Source of the DNA: Sphingobacterium chuzhouense
GTDB lineage: Bacteria; Bacteroidota; Bacteroidia; Sphingobacteriales; Sphingobacteriaceae
Reading direction: 5' to 3'
Assembly (NCBI RefSeq): GCF_014692525.1
Contig: NZ_JACNYL010000001.1
Span: 744,001 to 808,000, forward strand
Length of the DNA: 64,000 nucleotides
In this document: one piece after another, positions 35,090-43,996 of the stretch
Position numbering within the stretch: the first letter of the stretch is position 1
Layout of the letters: each line of letters starts with the position of its first letter
Program-made: the position numbers and the translations under genes
Notes under the pieces: model-generated
What the model was told of the DNA's origin: nothing
The model's input: the letters and a program-made list of their open reading frames with translations, nothing else
Databases searched by the model: none

Positions 35090-36583
35090 TTATTGCAGAA
35101 AACGATTAACGCTTTCTAACCATTGTTTATAACTTGTCTTGACCCACTCTTTAGAGGAATCGGGATGATATATCTTTACACCTACATTTTCTTGTGGTAA
35201 AGCCTTATGTAACGGCACATTCCAAACATTTGAAGCGATCAGACGGGCACATCCCAGTGCCGACGCGTCCGGCATGGTATTGCAGAACACCGGCTTCTCC
35301 AAAATATCCGCCAGAAGTTGCACTATAAAATTGTTTTCCGACATTCCACCATTTACGAGCAATTGACACAGCGTCAGCTGATGTTCCTTTTCGGTTGCAG
35401 TAATCACATCTTTTATTTGAAAACAGACCGATTCCAGTGCCGCACGTATCAAATGGGATCGATTGCTAGCAAAGGTTAGCCCCATAATAGCGGCTTTTGC
35501 GTCTTTTTTCCAATAGGGTGTTCCCATACCGCTAAAAGCCGGTATTAGGGTAATTCCATGGTTTGACGGCACTGCACTTGCGATCTGTTCCAATTCGCGT
35601 TCGTCTCCGAATAACCCCAACTGTTCTTTCATCCAGGTTATTGTCGCGCCACAAGAAACGATGATTCCCTCCGCTGCATAAACCACACCTTGTTCGGTAC
35701 TATAGTAGATAGCATCGACTGTATTTTGTCCCTTATATAGCAATTCTTGCCCGACAGCCATCATAATCGAGCTGCCTGTTCCCAAAGTCGCTTTTGCCTC
35801 CCCTCTTTGGAAACAACCTGCACCTAATGCCGCAGCTTGAGAATCTCCGACAACAGCACGTATAGGTAATGGTTCGGAGAAAAGACGCTCAAAATCAGAA
35901 GCCGCATAGTGATACGCCGAAGGGCGTACTTGAGGGAGATTTATGCCTTTCAAACCCAATTGGCTCAATAATTCCTTATCCCAATCCAATTCATAAATAT
36001 TGAATAGCATCGTACGGGACGCATTCGTATGATCTGTCAAATAGCATTTTCCAGCTGTCAATCGATACAATATCCAGGTATCTACGGTACCAAAAAATAC
36101 ATTTCCACGTTCCAGTTCAGTCGCAATAGACGGAACATGCTCCACTAACCACATTAGTTTAGTCGCCGAAAAATAGGGGTCGATCGGCAAACCGGTTTTC
36201 TCCTTTACAGCTATTTCCTTACGGTCTTCTTTTAAGCGATCACAAATAGCCGAAGAGCGCTTACATTGCCAGGAAATGGCATTGTACAAAACCTTTCCAT
36301 CGCCATCCCAAAGTACAAATGTCTCCCGTTGGTTGGTCAAACCTACCGATACAACCTGGCTTGGTAATATACCTTTTTGCTCTAAATCGTACAGGCAAGC
36401 TGCAACAGACTGCAATACGCTCTGATATATTTCTTCGGGGCTTTGCTCTATAAAATTATTTTCATAATGTATGGCAAGCTTAGCACTCCCTTTTCCTACC
36501 ACACGACCAGATTCGTCAAAGGCAAGTGTCTTTGTACTGCTTGTACCTTGGTCTATCGCCAAAATATACTGTTCGTTTGCCAT
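35090..36583 (-). CDS. FGGY-family carbohydrate kinase (D-apulose kinase candidate)
   Basis: A 497-residue cytoplasmic kinase. The start at 36583 is preferred, as MANEQYILAIDQGTSSTK is the standard first strand; the earlier ATG at 36628 lies inside the permease gene. Family features: IDQGTSSTKTLAFD, VVSVGLTNQRETFVLWD near residue 80, the second ATP lobe with ATLGTGSSIM near 260, and LLVNGGMSENNFIVQLLADIL near 400. Its closest look is to glycerol kinase, but it is next to a ribose-type ABC importer, a sugar isomerase and a split transketolase. That set matches the isomerase, kinase and transketolase route for D-apiose, where AplK is FGGY. Other keto-sugars are possible. Confidence 0.88.
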   Translation of the reverse strand: MANEQYILAIDQGTSSTKTLAFDESGRVVGKGSAKLAIHYENNFIEQSPEEIYQSVLQSVAACLYDLEQKGILPSQVVSVGLTNQRETFVLWDGDGKVLYNAISWQCKRSSAICDRLKEDRKEIAVKEKTGLPIDPYFSATKLMWLVEHVPSIATELERGNVFFGTVDTWILYRLTAGKCYLTDHTNASRTMLFNIYELDWDKELLSQLGLKGINLPQVRPSAYHYAASDFERLFSEPLPIRAVVGDSQAAALGAGCFQRGEAKATLGTGSSIMMAVGQELLYKGQNTVDAIYYSTEQGVVYAAEGIIVSCGATITWMKEQLGLFGDERELEQIASAVPSNHGITLIPAFSGMGTPYWKKDAKAAIMGLTFASNRSHLIRAALESVCFQIKDVITATEKEHQLTLCQLLVNGGMSENNFIVQLLADILEKPVFCNTMPDASALGCARLIASNVWNVPLHKALPQENVGVKIYHPDSSKEWVKTSYKQWLESVNRFLQ

Positions 36584-36584
36584 C

Positions 36585-37568
36585 TTACTTCTTGTCTTTA
36601 TGTTGTGAGCGGTCAATAATGACCGCAATCAAAATCACCAATCCTTTAACCACCTGCTGCCAGAATGGCGAAACGCCCAATAACACCAAACCATTGTTCA
36701 GTACACCAATAATAACCGCGCCCAATACCGTTCCCATAATTAAACCACGCCCACCGGATAAGGATGTGCCGCCAATCACCACCGCCGCTATGGCATCCAA
36801 TTCGTAGCCCGCTCCGGCATTTGGTTGCGCAGAATCCAACCGGGAAGTAACCAATATACCGCCAACTGCTGCTAACATTCCCGAAAGCATATACACCAAG
36901 GTTTTCACCCGGTTTACTTTGATGCCCGACAAACGTGCCGCACGTTCATTTCCGCCTATAGCGTAGATATAGCGACCAAATCTTGTTTTTTTCATCATAA
37001 AAACGGCCAACACGGTAACAATAGCCGCGATCCACACCGGAATCGGAACGCCTAAGAACCACCCCGTGCCTATAGTCGCAAATTCCTTTCCCAGTGAGCT
37101 GATGGGATATCCCTGCGTCCACAACATGGTTAATCCGCGTGCAATGGTTAGCATTGCTAAAGTCGCCACAAACGGTTGTACCTTGAAATACGTAATCACC
37201 CAACCATTCACCAGCCCTAAAATACCGCCCATCGCAATCCCTACTAGAATAGCGCCCAGCGGTGTAAAACCGATATAAATACCAAAAAAAGGAATTTCCG
37301 CACCCATACTGAGAAAAGATGCCGTGACGGCGCCGGCGAATGCCAAAATTGATCCGACAGACAAATCTATTCCCGCGGAGATGATGACCAGCGTCATCCC
37401 CACCGCAATACAGATATTCACCGAAATCTGGCGCATCACATTCCAGAGATTCGTCATCGTCATAAACCGATCGGAGAAAATCGCAATGATCAAGCACAAT
37501 AAAAACAATGCGATCAATGGCTGCAATTGTTGCAACCGCTTCTTATATGCTATTACGGACATATTCAT
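36585..37568 (-). CDS. Ribose-type ABC sugar importer, permease
   Basis: A 327-residue inner-membrane protein of the RbsC family with about ten helices. Signature parts: VGMTLVIISAGIDLSVGSILAFAG near residue 57-80 (in two parts, the ISAGIDLSVGS being the family hallmark), the helix pair GLVNGWVITYFKVQPFVATLAML, the EAA-like loop GGNERAARLSGIKVNRVK near residue 203 and IAAVVIGGTSLSGGRG near residue 262. It forms the channel for the adjacent ATPase and binding lipoprotein. It ends 1 base before the kinase start. Ribose-type ABC importers are rare in Bacteroidota, so the whole operon may have been acquired by transfer. Confidence 0.93.
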   Translation of the reverse strand: MNMSVIAYKKRLQQLQPLIALFLLCLIIAIFSDRFMTMTNLWNVMRQISVNICIAVGMTLVIISAGIDLSVGSILAFAGAVTASFLSMGAEIPFFGIYIGFTPLGAILVGIAMGGILGLVNGWVITYFKVQPFVATLAMLTIARGLTMLWTQGYPISSLGKEFATIGTGWFLGVPIPVWIAAIVTVLAVFMMKKTRFGRYIYAIGGNERAARLSGIKVNRVKTLVYMLSGMLAAVGGILVTSRLDSAQPNAGAGYELDAIAAVVIGGTSLSGGRGLIMGTVLGAVIIGVLNNGLVLLGVSPFWQQVVKGLVILIAVIIDRSQHKDKK

Positions 37569-37576
37569 ATACCATA

Positions 37577-39079
37577 TTATTTATCGGGCAACGCGGCCTG
37601 TAAGATAGATTCTTCTGTCGCTTCTTCTGTTTTGAATTGTTTAGTGATCCGACCATCGCACATGACCAAAATGCGATCTGCAACGGCAAACAACTCGGGT
37701 AATTCGGATGACACCACCATAACACCCAACCCTGCGGTAGCCTGCTCCCGGATTAAATCATAGATTTCTCCTTTGGCATACACGTCTATTCCCCGGGTGG
37801 GTTCGTCCAGCATCAATACTTTAGGGTGTGTAGCCAGGTATTTCGCAAGCACCACTTTTTGTTGATTCCCTCCACTTAAACTTCCCACTTGTTGCTGATC
37901 GGTAGCGGTTTTGATACGCAGTCTTTCCACATATTGCCGGCATAATTCTTTCTCCTGTATATCCGCCAGAACACCTAGTTTCTCCAAACTTGATAGTACG
38001 GAAAGGCTGAGATTGGAACGTACATCCATGCCTAGCACCAGACCGTCGGATTTTCTATCTTCCGGCACCAATGCCAAGCCCCAACGAAGTGCTTCATTAG
38101 GTGAACTGAAAAACGATGTATTTTTACCGTCAAAAGAAAAACTTCCCGAAGCCGGTTTCCCCCGCAGCCCGAACAAGGTTTCCAACAGCTCTGTCCTTCC
38201 AGCACCCATCAACCCGAAAACACCCAATATTTCGCCTTTATATACGTCAAAAGACAGATTCTCAAGCAACATATCGTCCTTGGCAGGATGCGGCAAAGAT
38301 AAGTTCTCCACGTGGAGTACACGCTCTTCCGTAACGCGCTCCTGGCAATACGTACGCTCTCCTAAAGCTCGACCAACCATCATATTCACGAGCTGTTGTT
38401 CATCAACGTCAACCATAAGCCCTTGTCGAACTAGCTGTCCATCCCGCAGTACGACGTACTCGTCGGCAAGGGTAAAGAGCTCCTTCATTTTGTGCGAGAT
38501 GTAAACAATTGTTTTACCCGATGCTTTAAGGTCACGAATGATGTCATATAGCGCATTCACTTCCGATTCACTGATAGCCGATGTCGGTTCATCCATAATA
38601 ACGACATCACTTTCTACTAACAGTGCCTTTGCAATCTCTATTAGCTGGCATTCGCCTACTTTAAGCTGTGATACCGGTATATCCAAGTCCAAGTCCAGTT
38701 TTAATCGGGAAAGCAATTCCTTTGCTAAAGCCTTCATTTTCGCTACATCCAAAGCACCCCATGAGGTAACCAACTCTCTTCCCAAAAATATATTCTCTAC
38801 AACGCTGAGATATGGAATCAAGTTAAGCTCCTGATGGATAATGGCAATCCCTTGATCCTGTGCGTCACGCGGACCTTGAAAGCGAATAACTTCGCCTTTA
38901 TATATTAATTCGCCTTCGTAATCCGCATACACACCGCTCAAGATATTCATCAACGTAGATTTGCCGGCACCGTTCTCCCCAATCAAAGCGATGACCTTTG
39001 CCGCTGGAAATTCAATACTAACATCACGGAGTGCGTGCACGCCATTAAATGTTTTTGTTATGTTCTTTAAAGAAACCAC
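37577..39079 (-). CDS. Ribose-type ABC sugar importer, duplicated ATPase
   Basis: A 500-residue protein with two fused ABC domains, as in RbsA, MglA and XylG. The first half has Walker A GENGAGKST near residue 33, signature VGECQLIEIAK near 140 in place of LSGGQ, and Walker B VVIMDEPTSAI near 160. The second half has a changed P-loop GLMGAGRTELL near 285, SLSGGNQQKVVLAKYL near 400 and VLMLDEPTRGIDV. It energises import through the permease at 36585-37568. It is 8 bases downstream of the DUF2291 gene and 8 bases upstream of the permease. Confidence 0.94.
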   Translation of the reverse strand: MVSLKNITKTFNGVHALRDVSIEFPAAKVIALIGENGAGKSTLMNILSGVYADYEGELIYKGEVIRFQGPRDAQDQGIAIIHQELNLIPYLSVVENIFLGRELVTSWGALDVAKMKALAKELLSRLKLDLDLDIPVSQLKVGECQLIEIAKALLVESDVVIMDEPTSAISESEVNALYDIIRDLKASGKTIVYISHKMKELFTLADEYVVLRDGQLVRQGLMVDVDEQQLVNMMVGRALGERTYCQERVTEERVLHVENLSLPHPAKDDMLLENLSFDVYKGEILGVFGLMGAGRTELLETLFGLRGKPASGSFSFDGKNTSFFSSPNEALRWGLALVPEDRKSDGLVLGMDVRSNLSLSVLSSLEKLGVLADIQEKELCRQYVERLRIKTATDQQQVGSLSGGNQQKVVLAKYLATHPKVLMLDEPTRGIDVYAKGEIYDLIREQATAGLGVMVVSSELPELFAVADRILVMCDGRITKQFKTEEATEESILQAALPDK

Positions 39080-39086
39080 CGTATAT

Positions 39087-39746
39087 TTAATCTATAACTT
39101 GTAATTGTATGGGTACTACCTCGAAATCTTTGCTTACCCCTATACGCTTGTTTAGTGCAAATGCACCATCAACCTGTACTTTTTTTCCCACCTGGGCTTG
39201 CTTCAAAAATTCCGGCACCACTTCATCTCTTACTTTTTTGTTGATCAGCTCCGAAATAGCATTGAATTTCGACAACTCACCGACATCCTGCAATAACAGC
39301 TTGCCGGATGCGTCCCTAATTTCATTTCCGAAAATGTAAACGGTGGAAATACGTAACGAGCACGTTTCGGCGCCCTCCCCAAAAGCCACGTTTATAAAAT
39401 CTTTTTCAATTTCGCTAATCACACCTTCTCCTTTTATCAGAAAATAATACCTGCTGCCAATATTCGTTTGCTTACCGTATTGCGTCCAGCTTCTATTTTC
39501 TTCCGCCGACAATGTCTTTAGCAAGCCGCAAGGCTCAGGAGCCTGTGCTAAGGTTGTAGGTAGTGTCTGCGAAAAGTATGCTGCTACTACTTTCTCCATA
39601 TCGCCATCCGCGACATCTTTCGCACGGGAATCCAACGGCACCGCATAGAAAGAATGGTACAATAAAAAGAGACCAATCAGTCCGACAATCCCGTATACCA
39701 GCATTTTGCGTTTTTTTGGCGGTATACCGTTATCACTCTTTTCCAT
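39087..39746 (-). CDS. DUF2291-family protein of sugar ABC operons
   Basis: A 219-residue protein with a charged start MEKSDNGIPPKKRK, one membrane helix at about residues 14-33 (MLVYGIVGLIGLFLLYHSFY) and a soluble domain outside the membrane. The soluble part holds VAAYFSQTLPTTL and GSRYYFLIKGEGVISEIEKD and fits DUF2291, small anchored proteins found between binding protein and ATPase in some ribose-type importer operons. Function is unknown; a helper for binding protein or permease is plausible. Its start overlaps the end of the binding-protein gene by 14 bases. Confidence 0.75.
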   Translation of the reverse strand: MEKSDNGIPPKKRKMLVYGIVGLIGLFLLYHSFYAVPLDSRAKDVADGDMEKVVAAYFSQTLPTTLAQAPEPCGLLKTLSAEENRSWTQYGKQTNIGSRYYFLIKGEGVISEIEKDFINVAFGEGAETCSLRISTVYIFGNEIRDASGKLLLQDVGELSKFNAISELINKKVRDEVVPEFLKQAQVGKKVQVDGAFALNKRIGVSKDFEVVPIQLQVID

Positions 39747-40680
39747 AGCTCGAATATATATTTACATTTGCTGGTGTCACCAATTCTACATCGACTAAGG
39801 TTTTTGGAGAAAATTCCGTCTTTCCTTCAAAATATTCGCCAGAGAACGCTACCGCAGTCTCGGCTATTTTTTGCGGGAATTGCATAACGGTAGCCGAAAG
39901 TCCACCGGACTGTATCGAACGCACCGCATCTTCCGAACCATCAAAGCCAAAGACTTGGATATTTTTGTCTTTTCCGGCAGCCACTAATGCTTGATATGCA
40001 CCCATGGCCATCGCATCATTTCCACAAAACACGGCATCTACATCAGGATGGGCCTGTAAAATAGACTCCAACACTTCCATTGCTTTATTTCTATCAAAAT
40101 CAGCACTTTGTTGTGCCACCATCTGCATCTCCGGAAAATGATCTACCACGGAATGGAATCCTTTAGACCGATTCCAAGTGTTGTTATCACCTACCAGACC
40201 CAACAACTCCACATATCTTCCTTTTTGCCCTAGTGAACGGACAAATAAGCCTCCCAATTCTACGCAACCTGAATAACTATCCGATACAATCTGAGAAGTA
40301 GCAGCGTCGGGGTTGTTCAACTCTCTATCCATACAAAAAACCGGAATACCCGCTTCCATTGCTTTTCTTGCGTTCGCAATAGAACCATCAGAATCTGTCG
40401 CGTTGAGCAAGATCGCGTCGTATCCCAATGCTACTGCATTTTCAAAATGATCGGATTCCAATGAGGTATTGTTCTGCGAATCGAAAATACGTGCTACATA
40501 GCCTCTATTTTCCGCCTCTTCTTTAGCCGTTTCGGCGAGGAAAACAAACCATGGGTTGTTTAGTGTAGAAACGATAATCGCAATTTGCTTTGGTTTCTCC
40601 TTATTTGTCTCTTTTTGATTACATGAAACCAACAGTGATAACATCACTCCCACCCATAAATAGTTGTATATGATGCGCAT
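39733..40680 (-). CDS. Ribose-type periplasmic sugar-binding lipoprotein
   Basis: A 315-residue member of the RbsB/PBP type I family. The lipobox LVSC is at residues 17-20, so it should be a lipoprotein held at the inner-membrane outer face. Typical segments: IAIIVSTLNNPWFVFLAETA near residue 33, LNATDSDGSIANARKAMEAGIPVFCMDRE near 90-118 (two adjoining parts), IVSDSYSGCVELGG near 131, FCGNDAMAMGAYQALVAAGK near 218 and VFGFDGSEDAVRSI near 240. These form the pentose/hexose pocket of the family. D-apiose is the predicted ligand because of the neighbours, although ribose, xylose or galactose-type sugars are equally possible from the family alone. Confidence 0.92.
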   Translation of the reverse strand: MRIIYNYLWVGVMLSLLVSCNQKETNKEKPKQIAIIVSTLNNPWFVFLAETAKEEAENRGYVARIFDSQNNTSLESDHFENAVALGYDAILLNATDSDGSIANARKAMEAGIPVFCMDRELNNPDAATSQIVSDSYSGCVELGGLFVRSLGQKGRYVELLGLVGDNNTWNRSKGFHSVVDHFPEMQMVAQQSADFDRNKAMEVLESILQAHPDVDAVFCGNDAMAMGAYQALVAAGKDKNIQVFGFDGSEDAVRSIQSGGLSATVMQFPQKIAETAVAFSGEYFEGKTEFSPKTLVDVELVTPANVNIYSSYGKE

Positions 40681-40726
40681 AATAAAATCGGTTTATCTGT
40701 TTATAATTCGGCGCGGTAAAACACCC

Positions 40727-41692
40727 TTATTTATTTTCGCCGGAAATACCCAATAATTGTTTGGCGTTTTCCGCTATACCTTGTCCATTAATACCATAAT
40801 GATCCAATATCTCTTGTTGTGAACCTGTCACTGTATACTCATCCGGGATACCCATTATGCGAAAGCGGCTATGAAATCCATGTTGCAATAAAAACGAGGC
40901 GCAGGCTTCTCCCATCCCTCCGTTTACACTATGCTCTTCCACGGTCAGTATAGGCGTGCCAGCAGCTGCCACTTTTGCTAATAGCTCCGTATCTAACGGC
41001 TTTACAGTATGCATACTAATAACCATGGCCTTCACATCGAGCGATTCGCTCAACAATGCTGCCGCATCTAATGCCGGATGCACCGTTTCACCCGTAGCAA
41101 AAATGGCTATATCTTCGCCCTCCTGTAATACACGACCTTTCCCAAATACAAAGGGTATATCCTCTCGCAATAACGGCATCGGTCGTTTCCCAAAACGTAA
41201 ATATACCGGATGATCCGCTGCTGCCGACTGTCGAACGGCTTCCTGCGTTTCAAAATTGTCTGCCGGAGCACATACAACGATATTATGAATAGCCCGTAGC
41301 ACCGCGTAGTCGTGCAAACTATGGTGTGTAGAACCCAATGCACCGTAGCTCACACCGGCACTGATACCTACTACGGTTACCGGATTATCCGAATAAGTGA
41401 CATCGTTTTTTATCTGTTCCAACGATCTTGCCGTTAGAAAACAAGCAGGTGATACGGCAAACACCTGTTTCCCGGTGGACGCCAAACCCGCCGATATACC
41501 TACTAAATTCTGTTCCGCAATCCCGACCTCTACTAGTTGATTCGGAAAGCGTTGCGCAAACGGAACTAATTTACCCGACCCTCTGGAATCACTGGTCACT
41601 ACCAATAAATCACGATTGGTCTCCGCCATTTCCTGTAACGTTTCTGAAAAGATTTCTAAATTCGCTTTTCCCATTTTCATATCTCTATCCAT
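40727..41692 (-). CDS. Transketolase, C-terminal subunit (split)
   Basis: A 321-residue protein holding the pyrimidine-binding and C-terminal domains of a two-gene transketolase. Features: LVEVGIAEQNLVGISAGLA near residue 53-71 with the cofactor-activating Glu in IAEQN, STHHSLHDYAVLRAIHN near 118, DHPVYLRFGKRPMPLL near 155, and a C-terminal domain with VEEHSVNGGMGEACASFL near 255. It needs the N-terminal subunit encoded just upstream, 20 bases away. Split transketolases are known from several catabolic operons, including AptA/AptB for D-apulose 4-phosphate. It transfers a two-carbon unit from a ketose phosphate to an aldose phosphate, feeding the pentose phosphate route. Confidence 0.9.
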   Translation of the reverse strand: MDRDMKMGKANLEIFSETLQEMAETNRDLLVVTSDSRGSGKLVPFAQRFPNQLVEVGIAEQNLVGISAGLASTGKQVFAVSPACFLTARSLEQIKNDVTYSDNPVTVVGISAGVSYGALGSTHHSLHDYAVLRAIHNIVVCAPADNFETQEAVRQSAAADHPVYLRFGKRPMPLLREDIPFVFGKGRVLQEGEDIAIFATGETVHPALDAAALLSESLDVKAMVISMHTVKPLDTELLAKVAAAGTPILTVEEHSVNGGMGEACASFLLQHGFHSRFRIMGIPDEYTVTGSQQEILDHYGINGQGIAENAKQLLGISGENK

Positions 41693-41712
41693 ATCCGTCC
41701 TTCTATGCTAAA

Positions 41713-42537
41713 TTAAACTGCTAAAAATGCTTCGTCCAATTCCTTTTGCGCCTGCTCATATTGTTCTTCACTGGGGACACCATGATGCCACTTCAGTACA
41801 TTTTCCATGTAACTGATACCTTTTCCTTTGACGGTATGCGCAATGACCAAACTGGGTTTACCCTCTGCTAAGGGGAGCGAACGGAATGTTTCTTCCAAAA
41901 GATCGACATCGTGTCCGTCTACTTCTATTACCTCCCAGCCAAAACTTCTAAATTTATCGGCCACCGGATCCGTATTACATACATCTCGTGTAGGTGCTGA
42001 AATCTGTAGTTTATTATAGTCTATGATCGCACATAAATTATCCAAGTTATAATGAGAGGCAGTCAGCGCGGCTTCCCAATTCGAGCCTTCGGCCAATTCC
42101 CCATCGCCCATCAACGTAAAAACTTTATAGTTTTTCGCATCAAGCTTCGCGGCTATAGCCATACCTACGCTAAGTGAAAGACCATGCCCTAAAGCACCCG
42201 TATTCTGCTCTACACCCGGGACTTTTCGCGTCGGATGCCCGATAAAATGGGAACCATACTGGCAGAGCGTTTCCAATTCTGATTCGGGAAAAAAACCTTG
42301 ATCTGCCAATACCACGAACAAAGCCTCCACACAATGCCCCTTGCTTTGGACATAACGATCTCTATCCGGACTATTGAAATTCGCTGGACTTACATTCATA
42401 ATCTGGTTATACAGCACATTTAAGACATCCACACATGATAAACTACCTCCTGTGTGTCCTGCTTTCGCTTTATAAATATATTTCAGAATACGTTTCCTGT
42501 ATTCGATAGATTTTTTTGCTAATGATTCTTCCATCAC
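41713..42537 (-). CDS. Transketolase, N-terminal subunit (split)
   Basis: A 274-residue protein holding the diphosphate-binding domain of transketolase: KAGHTGGSLSCVDVLNVLY near residue 24, SKGHCVEALFVVLADQGF near 70, and the thiamine motif GDGELAEGSNWEA near 145 ending in CAIIDYNKLQ near 170. It has about the length of other N-terminal half proteins. It starts 1 base after the sugar isomerase stop and is followed by the C-terminal half gene, so the three are surely co-expressed. Which ketose phosphate is cleaved is not clear from sequence; apulose 4-phosphate is the operon-based guess. Confidence 0.9.
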   Translation of the reverse strand: MMEESLAKKSIEYRKRILKYIYKAKAGHTGGSLSCVDVLNVLYNQIMNVSPANFNSPDRDRYVQSKGHCVEALFVVLADQGFFPESELETLCQYGSHFIGHPTRKVPGVEQNTGALGHGLSLSVGMAIAAKLDAKNYKVFTLMGDGELAEGSNWEAALTASHYNLDNLCAIIDYNKLQISAPTRDVCNTDPVADKFRSFGWEVIEVDGHDVDLLEETFRSLPLAEGKPSLVIAHTVKGKGISYMENVLKWHHGVPSEEQYEQAQKELDEAFLAV

Positions 42538-42538
42538 T

Positions 42539-43951
42539 TCACCCTTTATAATGATTATATACTTCCCAGGAGAAATAGTTTCCTAAAGCTTCCTCCAAAA
42601 TCTTACTTGTCCGGGATGCATTCATGACGACATGGTGCTCGAAACCATTTCTACATACGTATTGCATGAGCCCCTGCAAGTCGGGTATCTGCGCCACGGC
42701 GCGATTACCAAATGTATTTAATTCATCATCTGTCAACTCCCCTTCGCCCAAGTAAACTTTAATTTTTCCTTGTATATCATCGGTACTGATCCTACCGTAC
42801 GTCAATGGTGACGCCGGTGTCCTGCCATCAAGCGCCCCCCATGTATTTTCGACACCCAATGAGGAACCTAAAATCGGTGCGTTACTAATCTCTATATCCG
42901 GCAGGAAAGCTTTTGCCCAGTTTCCGCAATGGAACAATACGGTTTTATTCGGATCGTCAGCGTAGTTATTATTCCAATCTACCAATGCACTTGGTGATCC
43001 TGATGCCAGTTGCATGGCATACATGGTCAACGTTCCCGTTACATCCACCTCACACGCACTCGGCAGCATATTTTCACTCATCATGCTCATCGAGGTACAC
43101 ACATTGCAGCCGTAGTTTTGCTGCAAAGATGTCCAGCATTGCAAAGCCGTCGCATCCAGCGCATGTTCATCCACAAATTCCTGTAATACCAAATCCAATT
43201 TTGCCATCTGCACCAATGCATCACCCGGAGCCAGCCCGCGCTTGGCATAGTTTAACATGACATTCATACGTTCTTTTACAATCGTATCATCATTTTTTAT
43301 ACGGTTGGCCCTTCCCAAGATTTCGGAGAGATCCACCGTTACGACCGTGATACCATGCCGCTGTAATATTTTTTCGCTGTAACGTACGGTATTAAAGCCT
43401 CCCGGTCGTGCACCTACAGCACCTATGCGCATTCCTTTCACACCGCCTACGACACGACACACCGCCGCAAAATCTTTAATTTCCTGTATAAAAGCATCAT
43501 CATCCGGCCGGATGACATGCTGATCGGTTAAACTATATTTGATTCCGTATTGGTATAAATTGTTGCAAACAGATATTTTGCCACACCAGGCATCCCGCCG
43601 ACGGGCAACATCCAGTTTATCCAAGTCGTCCGGATAGGCCTGCACCAGTACGGGTACATCTAATCCGGCTAATCGGATAGTCTCTGCGACACCTCTCTCG
43701 TCTCCAAAATTGGGCAGCACCACCAATATCCCCATAATCTCCTCCCGGTGCGCTTTAAAAAGATTTGCACACTTTTGGGCGTCAGCAAAAGTCTCCACGC
43801 CACCCAATTTGGTATCGGACTCCTCTAACATTCTGTATCCCAGTCCCAGCTCATCTAATGCTCTTTTTATTTCATTCCGCGCGGTGCCTACCAAATGATC
43901 TGGAAAAAAATCCCTATTCCCAAAAATAACACCTAATACTCCTGTATTCAT
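42539..43951 (-). CDS. L-fucose isomerase-like sugar isomerase
   Basis: A 470-residue cytoplasmic enzyme of the L-fucose/L-arabinose isomerase superfamily. The N-terminal lobes carry VLPNFGDERGVAETI near residue 78 and GAVGARPGGFNTVRY near 178. The metal ligands of the family are visible: Glu293 in MMSENMLPS, Asp303 in CEVDVTGTL and His341 in LFHCGNW. It would interconvert an aldose and ketose with a divalent metal. It is the first enzyme of the DeoR-led operon, followed by a split transketolase, and the FGGY kinase is further down. This points to isomerisation, phosphorylation and cleavage of one sugar, perhaps D-apiose to D-apulose. I do not know whether the published D-apiose isomerase belongs to this family. 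Confidence 0.85.
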   Translation of the reverse strand: MNTGVLGVIFGNRDFFPDHLVGTARNEIKRALDELGLGYRMLEESDTKLGGVETFADAQKCANLFKAHREEIMGILVVLPNFGDERGVAETIRLAGLDVPVLVQAYPDDLDKLDVARRRDAWCGKISVCNNLYQYGIKYSLTDQHVIRPDDDAFIQEIKDFAAVCRVVGGVKGMRIGAVGARPGGFNTVRYSEKILQRHGITVVTVDLSEILGRANRIKNDDTIVKERMNVMLNYAKRGLAPGDALVQMAKLDLVLQEFVDEHALDATALQCWTSLQQNYGCNVCTSMSMMSENMLPSACEVDVTGTLTMYAMQLASGSPSALVDWNNNYADDPNKTVLFHCGNWAKAFLPDIEISNAPILGSSLGVENTWGALDGRTPASPLTYGRISTDDIQGKIKVYLGEGELTDDELNTFGNRAVAQIPDLQGLMQYVCRNGFEHHVVMNASRTSKILEEALGNYFSWEVYNHYKG

Positions 43952-43996
43952 TATTTCTCTCTATAATTATTTACATCTGTTTTACAATAGCGTTCC

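Noticed and set aside
37911..38504. Plus-strand open frame of 197 codons opposite the ABC ATPase gene
   Set aside because: It is antisense to the Walker and signature region of a clear RbsA-type protein; its Ser/Arg/Thr-rich low-complexity product matches no family.
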